A DNA stretch of 9,842 bases from Sphingobacteriaceae bacterium. Lineage in GTDB: Bacteria > Bacteroidota > Bacteroidia > B-17B0 > Aurantibacillaceae. The position numbers were made by a program, and so were the translations under genes. Positions 1 through 6,636 of this stretch are shown here, one piece after another; the first letter of the stretch is position 1; every line of letters starts with the position of its first letter. A model generated the notes under the pieces. The model saw only the letters and a list, made by a program, of their open reading frames with translations. It was not told the origin of the DNA and did no database searches. Location: contig JAHEYE010000034.1 in assembly GCA_023251695.1 (NCBI GenBank), forward strand, positions 13,688 to 23,529. The letters run 5' to 3'.

Positions 1-21
1 AGGTATTTGAAGGGGAAAATT

Positions 22-153
22 TAGTTCGACTCACCCTCTTATCCCTCTCTGCAAACAGAGAGGGACGATACATTTATTTTCGGAAAGACATTTTTACACG
101 AATCTTCTCCCCCTCTCTACTGGTAGAGATGTGGCCGGGGGTGAGTCAAATTA
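22..153. repeat. MITE-like palindromic repeat with terminal inverted repeats and internal hairpins
   Basis: The ends form an inverted repeat: 22-36 matches the reverse complement of 139-153 at 13 of 15 positions, including a perfect 9-bp core (GACTCACCC at 28-36, GGGTGAGTC at 139-147). Inside are two hairpins. The first is a perfect 10-bp stem at 42-51 and 56-65 with a CAAA loop. The second is a 6-bp stem at 114-119 and 124-129 with a CTGG loop, and a C5 run (109-113) could pair with the G5 run at 137-141. No transposase or coding capacity is present. From memory, C/T-rich elements of this type (CTCACCC...CCCTCTCT) recur between genes in Bacteroidota genomes; I cannot verify that here. It lies 43 bp upstream of the first methyltransferase gene, so it could end upstream transcription or form part of that gene's 5' leader. 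Confidence 0.65.
42..65. repeat. Perfect 10-bp hairpin inside the upstream repeat
   Basis: The arm TCCCTCTCTG is followed by the loop CAAA and then CAGAGAGGGA, the exact reverse complement. The stem would be stable in RNA transcribed from either strand. It is not followed by a run of T on the plus strand, so it is not a textbook intrinsic terminator. It is best read as the left structural half of the repeat element spanning 22-153. Confidence 0.75.
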
Positions 154-196
154 CACTCAAAATCTCATTTTTTTCTTGTAAATTCAGGCTTTCAAA

Positions 197-940
197 ATGT
201 CATCTTCATTCAGCATAAAGCTTGGGAATTTTTTGTACAAAACTTCCTTTCCTCTTTACAAAAGCATGTATGCTATGTTTAAGAAACAACAGGATGCTTT
301 TGAGATCGAACTTTTAAAAAAACACATCAAAAAAGGCGATACCGTTTTAGACATCGGTGCCAACATTGGTTTTTACGCAACTATTTTATCAGATATAGTC
401 GGAGAGAAAGGAAAAATTCATTGCTTTGAACCGGATGCAACCAATTTCAATCACCTTAAAAAAACAACAGCTAATCATAAAAACATTATCATTAATAATA
501 AAGCGGTCGGACCAAAAACCGAAATGATCAAAATCTATACATCAAAAGAACTGAATGTCGATCACCGAACCTACAAACCTGAAGAATACGATCAGGAAAT
601 TGAAATTGCTGCGGTGAGCATTGACGATTATTTAAAAGGCACAAAAGTTGATTTCATTAAAATGGATATTCAGGGATTTGAAATAGAAGCGATAAAAGGA
701 ATGAAAGAAACATTTAAGAATAACGCCAATGTAAAAATGATTTCTGAATTCTGGCCTTACGGATTAAGAAAAGCAGGAAGTTCTGTTTCTGAATATTATG
801 CTCTATTAAAAAATCTCAATTTTAATATAGAAATATTACAAAACAATAAACTCGAAACATTAAAACCCGAAACAGTTTCTCAGCTCGAGCCACTTGGCGA
901 AGAGCACTACTTCAATATCTTTGTTAGTCCAAATGTTTAA
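197..940 (+). CDS. FkbM family SAM-dependent methyltransferase
   Basis: This 247-residue protein has the layout of the FkbM methyltransferase family, whose members usually O-methylate sugars or other small molecules. The SAM-binding glycine loop LDIGANIGFY is at residues 51-60. The acidic ribose-binding segment CFEPD is at 76-80. The family hallmarks SIDDYL (141-146) and VDFIKMDIQGFE (151-162) follow in the expected order. No signal peptide or membrane segment is evident, so the enzyme is probably cytoplasmic. The start is ATG 197; there is no clear Shine-Dalgarno sequence, which is normal in Bacteroidota. The gene overlaps the next methyltransferase gene by 8 bp, so the two are probably co-transcribed and translationally coupled. 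The substrate is unknown. A role in surface glycan or glycolipid decoration is inferred from the fused methyltransferase-glycosyltransferase encoded nearby. Confidence 0.88.
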   Translation: MSSSFSIKLGNFLYKTSFPLYKSMYAMFKKQQDAFEIELLKKHIKKGDTVLDIGANIGFYATILSDIVGEKGKIHCFEPDATNFNHLKKTTANHKNIIINNKAVGPKTEMIKIYTSKELNVDHRTYKPEEYDQEIEIAAVSIDDYLKGTKVDFIKMDIQGFEIEAIKGMKETFKNNANVKMISEFWPYGLRKAGSSVSEYYALLKNLNFNIEILQNNKLETLKPETVSQLEPLGEEHYFNIFVSPNV

Positions 941-1685
941 AAAATACACCATACCCTATCCGCTTGATGACCCAAAAACAACTTTGGCGCACCGGGATAT
1001 TATTTTAAACAAACCTTTCTTAAAACATTTGTATCAGGATTGGTACGACGTGTTTATTAAAGAATCGAAATCAGTTGGTAAAGGTATTTATCTGGAAATT
1101 GGTTCAGGCGGTGGATTTTTGAAAGATGTTTTTCCGGAAGTGGTGACTTCTGATATTTTGGATTTACCGGTTGTAGATAAAGTTTTCAGTGCGGAAGAGT
1201 TACCATACAAAGAAAATGAGTTAGGAAGCGTTATGATGCTGAATGTTTTTCATCACATACCAAAACCATATTTGTTTTTAAAAGAAGCAGAACGTTGTTT
1301 GGTAAAGGGTGGAAAAATAATTATGGTGGAGCCGGCGAATTCTGCATTAGGTCGTTTTATTTACAAAAGATTCCATCACGAACCTTTTGATGAAAAAGGA
1401 GGAAGAGAAATACAAGCCGGAAATCCTTTAAGTAACTCTAATCAAGCCTTACCTTACATTTATTTTGAAAGAGACACAGAACAGTTTAAAAAGGATTATC
1501 CGACTCTTAAAATCAAAACTATTAAGTATCATAGTCCTTTTTTATACGTTTTAAGCGGCGGGGTTTCAAGAAGTGCCATGTTTCCTTATTTTATGTACGG
1601 ATTCTTTAAGGGAATCGAATTTCTTCTATCCCCTTTCAGGAAACAATTAGGCTTGTTTTGTACTGTGGTAATAGAAAAAGTCTGA
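933..1685 (+). CDS. Class I SAM-dependent methyltransferase (Methyltransf_11-like)
   Basis: The 250-residue protein carries a Rossmann-type methyltransferase fold. Motif I LEIGSGGG is at residues 54-61, an acidic residue that could contact SAM lies in TSDI (72-75), and SAEELPY (86-92) resembles the usual motif II region. NVFHHIP (104-110) and the LVKGGKIIMVEP strand-turn (123-134) are typical of Methyltransf_11 proteins. The frame is open upstream to a TTG at 894, but ATG 933 is the better start. It gives a compact ATGTTTAA overlap with the stop of the FkbM gene, and the extra 13 residues look like out-of-frame translation of that gene's end. The C-terminal hundred residues are hydrophobic in places (201-240) but do not form a clear transmembrane helix. 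The substrate is unknown. Pairing with an FkbM enzyme suggests two modifications of the same or related molecules. Confidence 0.85.
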   Translation: MFKKYTIPYPLDDPKTTLAHRDIILNKPFLKHLYQDWYDVFIKESKSVGKGIYLEIGSGGGFLKDVFPEVVTSDILDLPVVDKVFSAEELPYKENELGSVMMLNVFHHIPKPYLFLKEAERCLVKGGKIIMVEPANSALGRFIYKRFHHEPFDEKGGREIQAGNPLSNSNQALPYIYFERDTEQFKKDYPTLKIKTIKYHSPFLYVLSGGVSRSAMFPYFMYGFFKGIEFLLSPFRKQLGLFCTVVIEKV

Positions 1686-1686
1686 T

Positions 1687-2670
1687 TTATTTCTTAATCA
1701 GTTTTTGATTGAACACTTTTCCTCCGTTAATCATTTTCACAATATAAATTCCACTTTGGGCAGAACTGATATCAATAGTGTTATTAAGTTTATCTAAACC
1801 GTTAATTGATTTAATTAACTTTCCGTCGGCACTGTAAATTTCAATCAAAGATTCAGCATTCATTCCGTTCATTGAGAAATTATAAATGCCGGTTTCGGAA
1901 ACTGTTGGATATATTATAGCTGTCTCAATATTTTCAAGTTCATTAATACCGATACTAAAACAAGCATTTGTTCCTGCATACAGAGCTGAAATTTCAGCCG
2001 AATTTAAAGCCCTGTTATAAATACAAACATCATCAATATATCCGTTAAACCATAAACTACCACTTCCCTGATCAAATCCACCACCAATTGAAAAAGGTCT
2101 GTTTTTGTTTACACATGTTTGAGCATAGGTTGAATTGGAAACTATAGATCCGTCACGATACATCTGTTTAAGATTACCCGCCTGACTAACTACATAAACA
2201 TAATGATGCCAATTAACCATATCAACAGGAATTCCCGTTATAGTGGTTCTTCCACCTGTTGAAAGATTACCATAATCAAAAAGCATCATAGTGCTTCCGG
2301 AATTGGAATAAGCGGCACAACCGGTGCATCGGTCGGTATATGAATCCGGTGTTAATTGAAAAAGGCAATTCGATGTATTATTCCATGTTTTTGCCCACAT
2401 GCTAACGGTTAATTCATCAGTCGGTGCCAACGCAGAAAAAGAACTGATACTAATACCCATATTGGTTCCAAAAGCATAGGCCCTATTCGGACTTCCGAAC
2501 CTGTCGGTTGTAAGCGTGGCACCATTTACGGTACCATTATTACTATTTCCTGAAATATCGTTAGCGTTACCCGTAAAAGGCATACATACCTTTAAATTAG
2601 AAGTAAGATTAACCTGTGAAAACCCCTTTACAGATAAAATAATAGCGATTAAATAAATACACTTTTTCAT
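1687..2670 (-). CDS. Secreted LamG-domain protein with T9SS type A sorting domain
   Basis: The 327-residue precursor begins with a signal peptide (charged MKK, hydrophobic core, probable cleavage after GFSQ at residue 19). Residues about 26-235 form a LamG/concanavalin A-like jelly-roll. Typical features are the opening MPFTGNANDISGNSNNG segment, WHHYVYVVS (154-162), YRDG (171-174), and YIDDVCIYNRALNSAEI (211-227) at the end. Residues about 252-327 are a type IX secretion C-terminal sorting domain, with IIYPTVSETG, a central IYSADGKLI strand, SGIYIVK and a final KVFNQKLIKK. The protein should cross the inner membrane by Sec and the outer membrane by T9SS, then be released or anchored at the surface. 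LamG domains often bind glycans, but no catalytic module is present, so its ligand is unknown. It runs against its neighbours: 1 bp from the end of the methyltransferase gene and divergent from the fusion gene. Confidence 0.9.
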   Translation of the reverse strand: MKKCIYLIAIILSVKGFSQVNLTSNLKVCMPFTGNANDISGNSNNGTVNGATLTTDRFGSPNRAYAFGTNMGISISSFSALAPTDELTVSMWAKTWNNTSNCLFQLTPDSYTDRCTGCAAYSNSGSTMMLFDYGNLSTGGRTTITGIPVDMVNWHHYVYVVSQAGNLKQMYRDGSIVSNSTYAQTCVNKNRPFSIGGGFDQGSGSLWFNGYIDDVCIYNRALNSAEISALYAGTNACFSIGINELENIETAIIYPTVSETGIYNFSMNGMNAESLIEIYSADGKLIKSINGLDKLNNTIDISSAQSGIYIVKMINGGKVFNQKLIKK

Positions 2671-2693
2671 GATGCTGGTTTTTTAATGATTGT

Positions 2694-2701
2694 TATCTTT
2701 A
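2694..2701 (+). promoter_or_regulatory. Possible Bacteroidota -7 box for the methyltransferase-glycosyltransferase gene
   Basis: TATCTTTA matches the Bacteroidota -7 consensus TAnnTTTG at all fixed positions but the last. It sits 17 bp before the TTG at 2719. Transcription from it would begin close to 2706 and would exclude the ATG at 2686. A clear TTG-type -33 box at the usual distance is not seen, so this call rests on the -7 box and position only. Confidence 0.4.
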
Positions 2702-2703
2702 CA

Positions 2704-2711
2704 CGAAATTA
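2704..2711 (-). promoter_or_regulatory. Possible -7 box for the LamG/T9SS gene
   Basis: Read on the minus strand the sequence is TAATTTCG, one mismatch from TAnnTTTG. It lies about 34 bp upstream of the LamG gene's ATG at 2670, a sensible distance. No convincing -33 element was found. If both boxes are used, the two divergent promoters interlock within about 20 bp. Confidence 0.3.
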
Positions 2712-2718
2712 TAACTAT

Positions 2719-4137
2719 TTGTCAGATAAAAAAACATATTTCGATTCTATAGCTAAAAAGCACAAAAAACGCGCTATAAGTGCTTATTATTGGGACGAAA
2801 TAAGCAATTACTGCAAATATTTTTCGCACGAAGACTCATCTGTTTTAGAAGTCGGCTGTGGCGGCGGTGACTTATTGGCCCATATTGAAGGTTCCAGAAA
2901 AGTAGGAATTGATTTTAGCGGAGAATACATTAACTGGGCGAAAGAAAAACATCAGGCTAAGAATATCGAGTTCTTACAAATGGATGCCAATGAAATTAAA
3001 TTGAATGAAAAGTTTGATTTAATTATCATCAGCAACTTAATTGGCTTTGTGGACGATATTCAGAATGTATTTGAACAAGTAAAAAAAGTTTCGCATCCTA
3101 ATACCAAAGTAATTGTTCAGTATTATAATTCTCTTTGGGAACCCATCATTAAATTCGCAGAACTTATTGGCTTAAAGAAAAAAACACCTTTACAGAACTG
3201 GTTAAATTCCCGAGACATCAACAATTTGTTATTTGTTTCCGGATTTGATGTTTATAGAAATACTAAACGATTGATCTTTCCGTTATGGATTCCAATTCTG
3301 TCATTTATTTTTAATCGCTACTTAGCTAAGTTTCCTTTCTTTAGGTTCTTTAGTTTAAACCTTTACAGTTTCGCAAAACCGTTACCGGAGAACAACGAAG
3401 CTGAATACGCAACAAAATACTCTACTACAGTTGTTATTCCGGCCCGTAACGAAAGCGGTAATATTGAAAATGCAATTACCCGTCTCCCTAAATTCGGGAA
3501 ACACGTTGAAATTATCTTCATCGAAGGAAACAGTACCGATGATACCTGGGAAAAAATTCAGGAAATACAAAAAAAATATTCTGCCACTCACGATATTAAG
3601 ATTGGTCAGCAAAAAGGAAAAGGAAAAGCCGATGCAGTGCGCGAAGGTTACAAAATTGCCACAGGTGATATTTTAATGATTCTGGATGCGGATTTAACTG
3701 TGCCTCCCGAAGATATTCCTAAATTCTATAATGCCATTGCAAGCAGTAAAGGAGATTTTATTAATGGTACCCGTTTGGTTTATCCGATGGACAAAGAAGC
3801 CATGCGTTTTTTAAATTATCTGGGTAATCACTTTTTCAGCTGGGCTTTTACATGGTTACTGGAACAACGTTTTAAAGATACTTTATGCGGAACGAAAGTA
3901 ATGTTCCGTAATGATTATATTAAACTAACAAAGAATCGCAAATACTTTGGCGAGTTCGATCCTTTCGGTGATTTTGATTTACTATTCGGTGCACACAAAT
4001 TAAATTTGAAGATTGTTGAAGTTCCAATCCGCTACCGCGAAAGAACTTATGGTACAACAAACATTTCCCGCTTTAAACATGGCGTGATTCTTTTAAGAAT
4101 GTGCGCTTTTGCCTCCAGAAAGTGTAAGTTTATTTAG
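2719..4137 (+). CDS. Bifunctional class I SAM methyltransferase / family 2 glycosyltransferase
   Basis: One uninterrupted frame joins two enzymes. Residues 1 to about 220 (counting from TTG 2719) are a class I methyltransferase, with motif I VLEVGCGGG at 42-50, the acidic GID segment at 63-65 and FDLIIISNLIGF at 99-110. Residues about 235-472 are a GT-A glycosyltransferase of family 2 resembling polyprenyl-phosphate sugar transferases. It has TVVIPARNE (237-245), EGNSTDD (269-275), the metal-binding DAD (323-325), and a YGTTNISRFKHG segment near the end. No C-terminal multi-helix membrane domain is present. The frame is open to ATG 2686, but that start adds 11 unconserved-looking residues, lies over a promoter-like box and is only 15 bp from the divergent ATG. 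TTG 2719 gives MSDKKTYFDSIAKKHK, a natural-looking methyltransferase N-terminus. Substrates are unknown; a lipid-linked sugar acceptor is inferred from the glycosyltransferase subfamily. Confidence 0.87.
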   Translation: MSDKKTYFDSIAKKHKKRAISAYYWDEISNYCKYFSHEDSSVLEVGCGGGDLLAHIEGSRKVGIDFSGEYINWAKEKHQAKNIEFLQMDANEIKLNEKFDLIIISNLIGFVDDIQNVFEQVKKVSHPNTKVIVQYYNSLWEPIIKFAELIGLKKKTPLQNWLNSRDINNLLFVSGFDVYRNTKRLIFPLWIPILSFIFNRYLAKFPFFRFFSLNLYSFAKPLPENNEAEYATKYSTTVVIPARNESGNIENAITRLPKFGKHVEIIFIEGNSTDDTWEKIQEIQKKYSATHDIKIGQQKGKGKADAVREGYKIATGDILMILDADLTVPPEDIPKFYNAIASSKGDFINGTRLVYPMDKEAMRFLNYLGNHFFSWAFTWLLEQRFKDTLCGTKVMFRNDYIKLTKNRKYFGEFDPFGDFDLLFGAHKLNLKIVEVPIRYRERTYGTTNISRFKHGVILLRMCAFASRKCKFI

Positions 4138-4143
4138 CCACAG

Positions 4144-4161
4144 TCCCGATAGCTATCGGGA
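4144..4161. repeat. Perfect 18-bp palindrome
   Basis: TCCCGATAGCTATCGGGA is identical to its own reverse complement over all 18 bases. It begins 7 bp after the stop of the fusion gene. As RNA it could fold into a hairpin with a tight central turn. As DNA it could be a site for a dimeric protein. From memory this palindrome is a recurrent intergenic element in Flavobacteriia and relatives, though I could not count copies here. No T-run follows on either strand, so intrinsic termination is not shown. Confidence 0.75.
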
Positions 4162-4218
4162 TCGCTGATTTACGCGGATTAATACTTTATCATCTGTGGA
4201 AATCCGTGTAATCTGCGG
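4162..4218. repeat. Imperfect inverted repeat in the convergent spacer
   Basis: The left arm at 4162-4180 (TCGCTGATTTACGCGGATT) and the reverse complement of the right arm at 4201-4218 (CCGCAGATTACACGGATT) align along their whole length with one 1-base gap and three mismatches. They enclose a 20-nt loop. The element directly follows the 18-bp palindrome and, with it, fills most of the 95-bp gap between two convergent genes. Phrases such as AATCCGTGTAATCTGCGG look like a dispersed intergenic repeat that I recall from Bacteroidota genomes. It may serve as a two-way transcription barrier, which is inference. Confidence 0.6.
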
Positions 4219-4232
4219 CCGGATCCTTGCCT

Positions 4233-5348
4233 CTACCTTAAATGTAAATATGCCGTAATCGGATAATGATCGGTAAACGTTTCTTCATTTCGGGTAAATT
4301 GAGTGCATTTAAAATCCCTACTATGCATAATATAATCAATTCTGAACTGAGGAAATTTCCCTGCATACGTTCTGCCAAACCCAGTACCCTTTTCAATAAA
4401 TGCATCCTTTAAATTTTCTGAAATTAAATTATAAGCGTACGATGCCGGCGTATCGTTAAAATCACCACACAAAACAATTTTATACGGACAACTTTTTATA
4501 CTGGCACTTACCAATTCGGCTTGCTCTGCCCGTTTTACAAAAGCCCGTTTTAAACGCCGCAAAATTGTCTTTGAGCTTTCTAATTCATCTTTAGCATCAC
4601 CATCATCCTGCAAATCGTTTATGAAAGTATAATCCTTTTCGCTGAAGCTTATAGATTGTAAATGCATGTTGTAAATCCGGACTGTATCTTTTTCAATTAC
4701 AATATCCGTATAAATACAAATGTTGTTCGACCGTGTATTAAATATTATTTTACCCTTGTTTATTATTGGATATTTTGAAAAAGTGGCAATTCCGAAATGA
4801 TCACGCTTTTTTGCAATTGCAGTAAATTCCACATGATAGTATTTTGTATTTAAGGTAGCAGATACCGTATCGATATTAAAATATTCTACCTCTTCGCTGT
4901 TATTATAAAATTCCTGCAGACATAACACATCCGGATTTATTTCCTGCAATTGATTTAATATTAATTGCCGCGACTGTTTGTTTTTACTCCAATTATACAA
5001 ATCAAATAACATGCTGTTGTATGATGTAATTTTAATATCACTGTTAGAGCCCGAATTACTGAACGTAAACTGAACGTACCTTCGGATCGTAAAAAAACAA
5101 AGCAAAACAATAATTAAAGAAATCAATGCTTCGCGTCTAAACTGAGTCAGCCAATAAATAACAAACAAGAGGTTTACTAATATGAGGTAAGGAAATCCTA
5201 AACCAAAAAAAGCAACTAACCAGAATAAATGCGGGGAAATATATTTGGCACTTACCGAAATTAATAAAGAAACTACAAGAACGTAATTTATCCATAATAA
5301 TATTCTGTTAAGCAAAGAAAGTTGACGTGATTGGCGGACCTTTACCAT
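4233..5348 (-). CDS. Membrane-anchored endonuclease/exonuclease/phosphatase (EEP) family protein
   Basis: The 371-residue protein has three predicted N-terminal membrane helices (about 14-34, 42-67 and 73-88) followed by an EEP-fold domain (about 105-371). The catalytic set of this metal-dependent superfamily is present in order: N111 (SYNSM), E146 (CLQEF), H229 (NMHLQ), D296 and N298 (GDFND), D338 (RIDYI) and the D360-H361 pair (TDHYP). Superfamily members cleave phosphodiesters in nucleic acids, phospholipids or inositol phosphates; the substrate here cannot be told. The basic N-terminus and the basic loop between helices 2 and 3 (TQFRREA) suggest N-in topology, which would place the catalytic domain in the periplasm. 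The gene lies 43 bp after map on the same strand and is probably the last gene of that operon. It starts at ATG 5348. Confidence 0.85.
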   Translation of the reverse strand: MVKVRQSRQLSLLNRILLWINYVLVVSLLISVSAKYISPHLFWLVAFFGLGFPYLILVNLLFVIYWLTQFRREALISLIIVLLCFFTIRRYVQFTFSNSGSNSDIKITSYNSMLFDLYNWSKNKQSRQLILNQLQEINPDVLCLQEFYNNSEEVEYFNIDTVSATLNTKYYHVEFTAIAKKRDHFGIATFSKYPIINKGKIIFNTRSNNICIYTDIVIEKDTVRIYNMHLQSISFSEKDYTFINDLQDDGDAKDELESSKTILRRLKRAFVKRAEQAELVSASIKSCPYKIVLCGDFNDTPASYAYNLISENLKDAFIEKGTGFGRTYAGKFPQFRIDYIMHSRDFKCTQFTRNEETFTDHYPITAYLHLR

Positions 5349-5391
5349 CTGCCTTAATTCCGAAGCGGATATGTTTTTGAAAATGGAGATT

Positions 5392-6171
5392 TTAAACTTT
5401 TTGTTTAAGGGCTTCTTCTACAAAAGCAAAAGTCGAAAGAATTTCTGCTTTGCCATCGATTACAGCCACATCATGTTCAAAATGCGCACTGGGTAAACCG
5501 TCAGCCGTAACAATAGTCCAGCCGTCGTTTAATTGTTTTACATGTTTCTTTCCTAAATTTATCATAGGTTCAATAGCCAATACCATTCCGTCTTTTAACT
5601 TCGGACCATCACCCCTTTTTCCGTAATTAGGAACTTCAGGATCTTCATGCAAACTTTTTCCCAAACCATGTCCCACTAATTCACGCACAACACCATAGCC
5701 GTGTTTTTCGGCGTGTTGCTGAACAGCATAACTGATATCACCAATGCGGTTTCCCGCAATACATTGCTCAATACCTTTATACAAACATTCCTTTGTAACC
5801 TGCAATAATTTTTCGAGCTCTGGTTTTACAACACCAACTGCAAAAGAATAAGCATGATCACCATAAAAACCATTTTTCTTTACGCCGCAATCCACCGAAA
5901 TAATATCACCTTCCGATAATGGTTTATCTGCCGGGATTCCATGAACCACTGCTTCATTGATTGAAATGCATAAAGTAGCAGGAAAACCTCTGTAACCTTT
6001 AAAGGCAGGGACGCCACCATTATCGCGGATATATTCTTCAGCAATTTTATCGAGAAATTTTGGGGTAACACCGGGGCGGACTTCCTTAGCAATAATACCA
6101 AGCGTACGCGAAACCATTAAAGCGGATTCGCGCATCAATTCAATTTCTTCCCTTGTTTTAATATAAATCAT
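5392..6171 (-). CDS. map: Methionine aminopeptidase, type I
   Basis: This 259-residue cytoplasmic enzyme removes the initiator methionine from nascent proteins. The five metal ligands of the pita-bread fold are all present: D94 and D105 (VDCGVKKNGFYGD), H168 (VGHGLG), E201 (AIEPM) and E232 (FEHDVAV). The two conserved active-site histidines are also there, at H77 (VVHGIP) and H175 (SLHEDPEVPNYG). There is no N-terminal extension or zinc-finger linker, and the length is that of the short type Ia enzymes. The ATG overlaps the stop of the upstream HAD gene by one base (TAATG), and an AGGCAGG Shine-Dalgarno-like stretch lies just upstream within that gene, so translational coupling is likely. Identification is secure; in Bacteroidota this gene is often near translation genes, but here it sits with gpmA. 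Confidence 0.97.
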   Translation of the reverse strand: MIYIKTREEIELMRESALMVSRTLGIIAKEVRPGVTPKFLDKIAEEYIRDNGGVPAFKGYRGFPATLCISINEAVVHGIPADKPLSEGDIISVDCGVKKNGFYGDHAYSFAVGVVKPELEKLLQVTKECLYKGIEQCIAGNRIGDISYAVQQHAEKHGYGVVRELVGHGLGKSLHEDPEVPNYGKRGDGPKLKDGMVLAIEPMINLGKKHVKQLNDGWTIVTADGLPSAHFEHDVAVIDGKAEILSTFAFVEEALKQKV

Positions 6172-6635
6172 TACCTGCCTAAAAACCGTTTAAAAAAACT
6201 CTTTTCTTCTTTTGTATAATTATTATGCGCATCCGGATTGACCACATTATGAAAAAAATTCCCCCCGTCAGGATGCAGCATTTGCCAGGTATCACTCCAG
6301 CCTCTGAACCCACCAACATTTCTGTCATCAATAAAAATATCTGCGTTTACCTTACGTGAAATTTTATCTGAGAATTCTTCCTCCGGATAATTTTTATTCA
6401 CTGCGTAAAACTCAACTCCATTCATTCTGCAATATTCAACAGCTTCATCTAATAAATCGCCGCTTCTGAAAGTCCACAAAATAAGTTTATGTCCGCGCGA
6501 CTGCAATTCCTTTAAGGTAGCAAAAGCGAATAGCATTTCCTTTCCGATCTGAGGATAAGCATGCGTTACAATTGTTCCGTCGAAATCAACAGCTATAACC
6601 TTACTGACTGTGCTTACAAATTTATCTCCTGCCAT
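6171..6635 (-). CDS. Small HAD-like hydrolase, function unknown
   Basis: The 154-residue protein has a compact haloacid dehalogenase fold. Motif I is VDFDGT with nucleophile D17 and acid/base D19. Motif II is probably LWTFRSG with T55. The motif III lysine is K91 or K95 (SDKISRKVNAD), and motif IV is IFIDDRN with D103 and D104. These support a magnesium-dependent phosphatase or phosphotransferase. The cap domain is minimal, as in small Bacteroidota HAD proteins such as the structurally studied BT0820 group (resemblance recalled, not searched). The substrate is unknown. The gene begins 1 nt after the gpmA stop and ends on the first base of map's start codon, so all three are probably translated from one message. 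No signal peptide is seen, and the N-terminus MAGDKFVSTVSK leads straight into the first beta strand. Confidence 0.82.
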   Translation of the reverse strand: MAGDKFVSTVSKVIAVDFDGTIVTHAYPQIGKEMLFAFATLKELQSRGHKLILWTFRSGDLLDEAVEYCRMNGVEFYAVNKNYPEEEFSDKISRKVNADIFIDDRNVGGFRGWSDTWQMLHPDGGNFFHNVVNPDAHNNYTKEEKSFFKRFLGR

Positions 6636-6636
6636 A

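Noticed and set aside
1..24. Seven codons ending in TAG (RYLKGKI) that could be the tail of an upstream plus-strand gene
   Set aside because: Too short to tell from chance. The TAG lies at the edge of the repeat element, which is suggestive, but nothing identifies a protein.
3..218. Plus-strand frame open for about 72 codons from the left edge
   Set aside because: It runs through both hairpins of the repeat element and into the FkbM gene in another frame. Its translation looks like repeat sequence, with no recognisable domain.
894..932. TTG start giving a 263-residue class I methyltransferase
   Set aside because: The extra residues are out-of-frame translation of the FkbM gene's end, and ATG 933 gives a normal short overlap.
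3382..3676. Short open frames on both strands inside the glycosyltransferase domain
   Set aside because: They are shadows of a strongly conserved coding frame, with no domain, start context or conserved look.
4138..4232. Rho-independent terminator in the convergent spacer
   Set aside because: Stems exist, but no T-run follows on either strand, so I list them as repeats instead.
5880..6101. Second minus-strand frame inside map
   Set aside because: Map's conserved residues occupy the other frame, and this one has no recognisable protein features.
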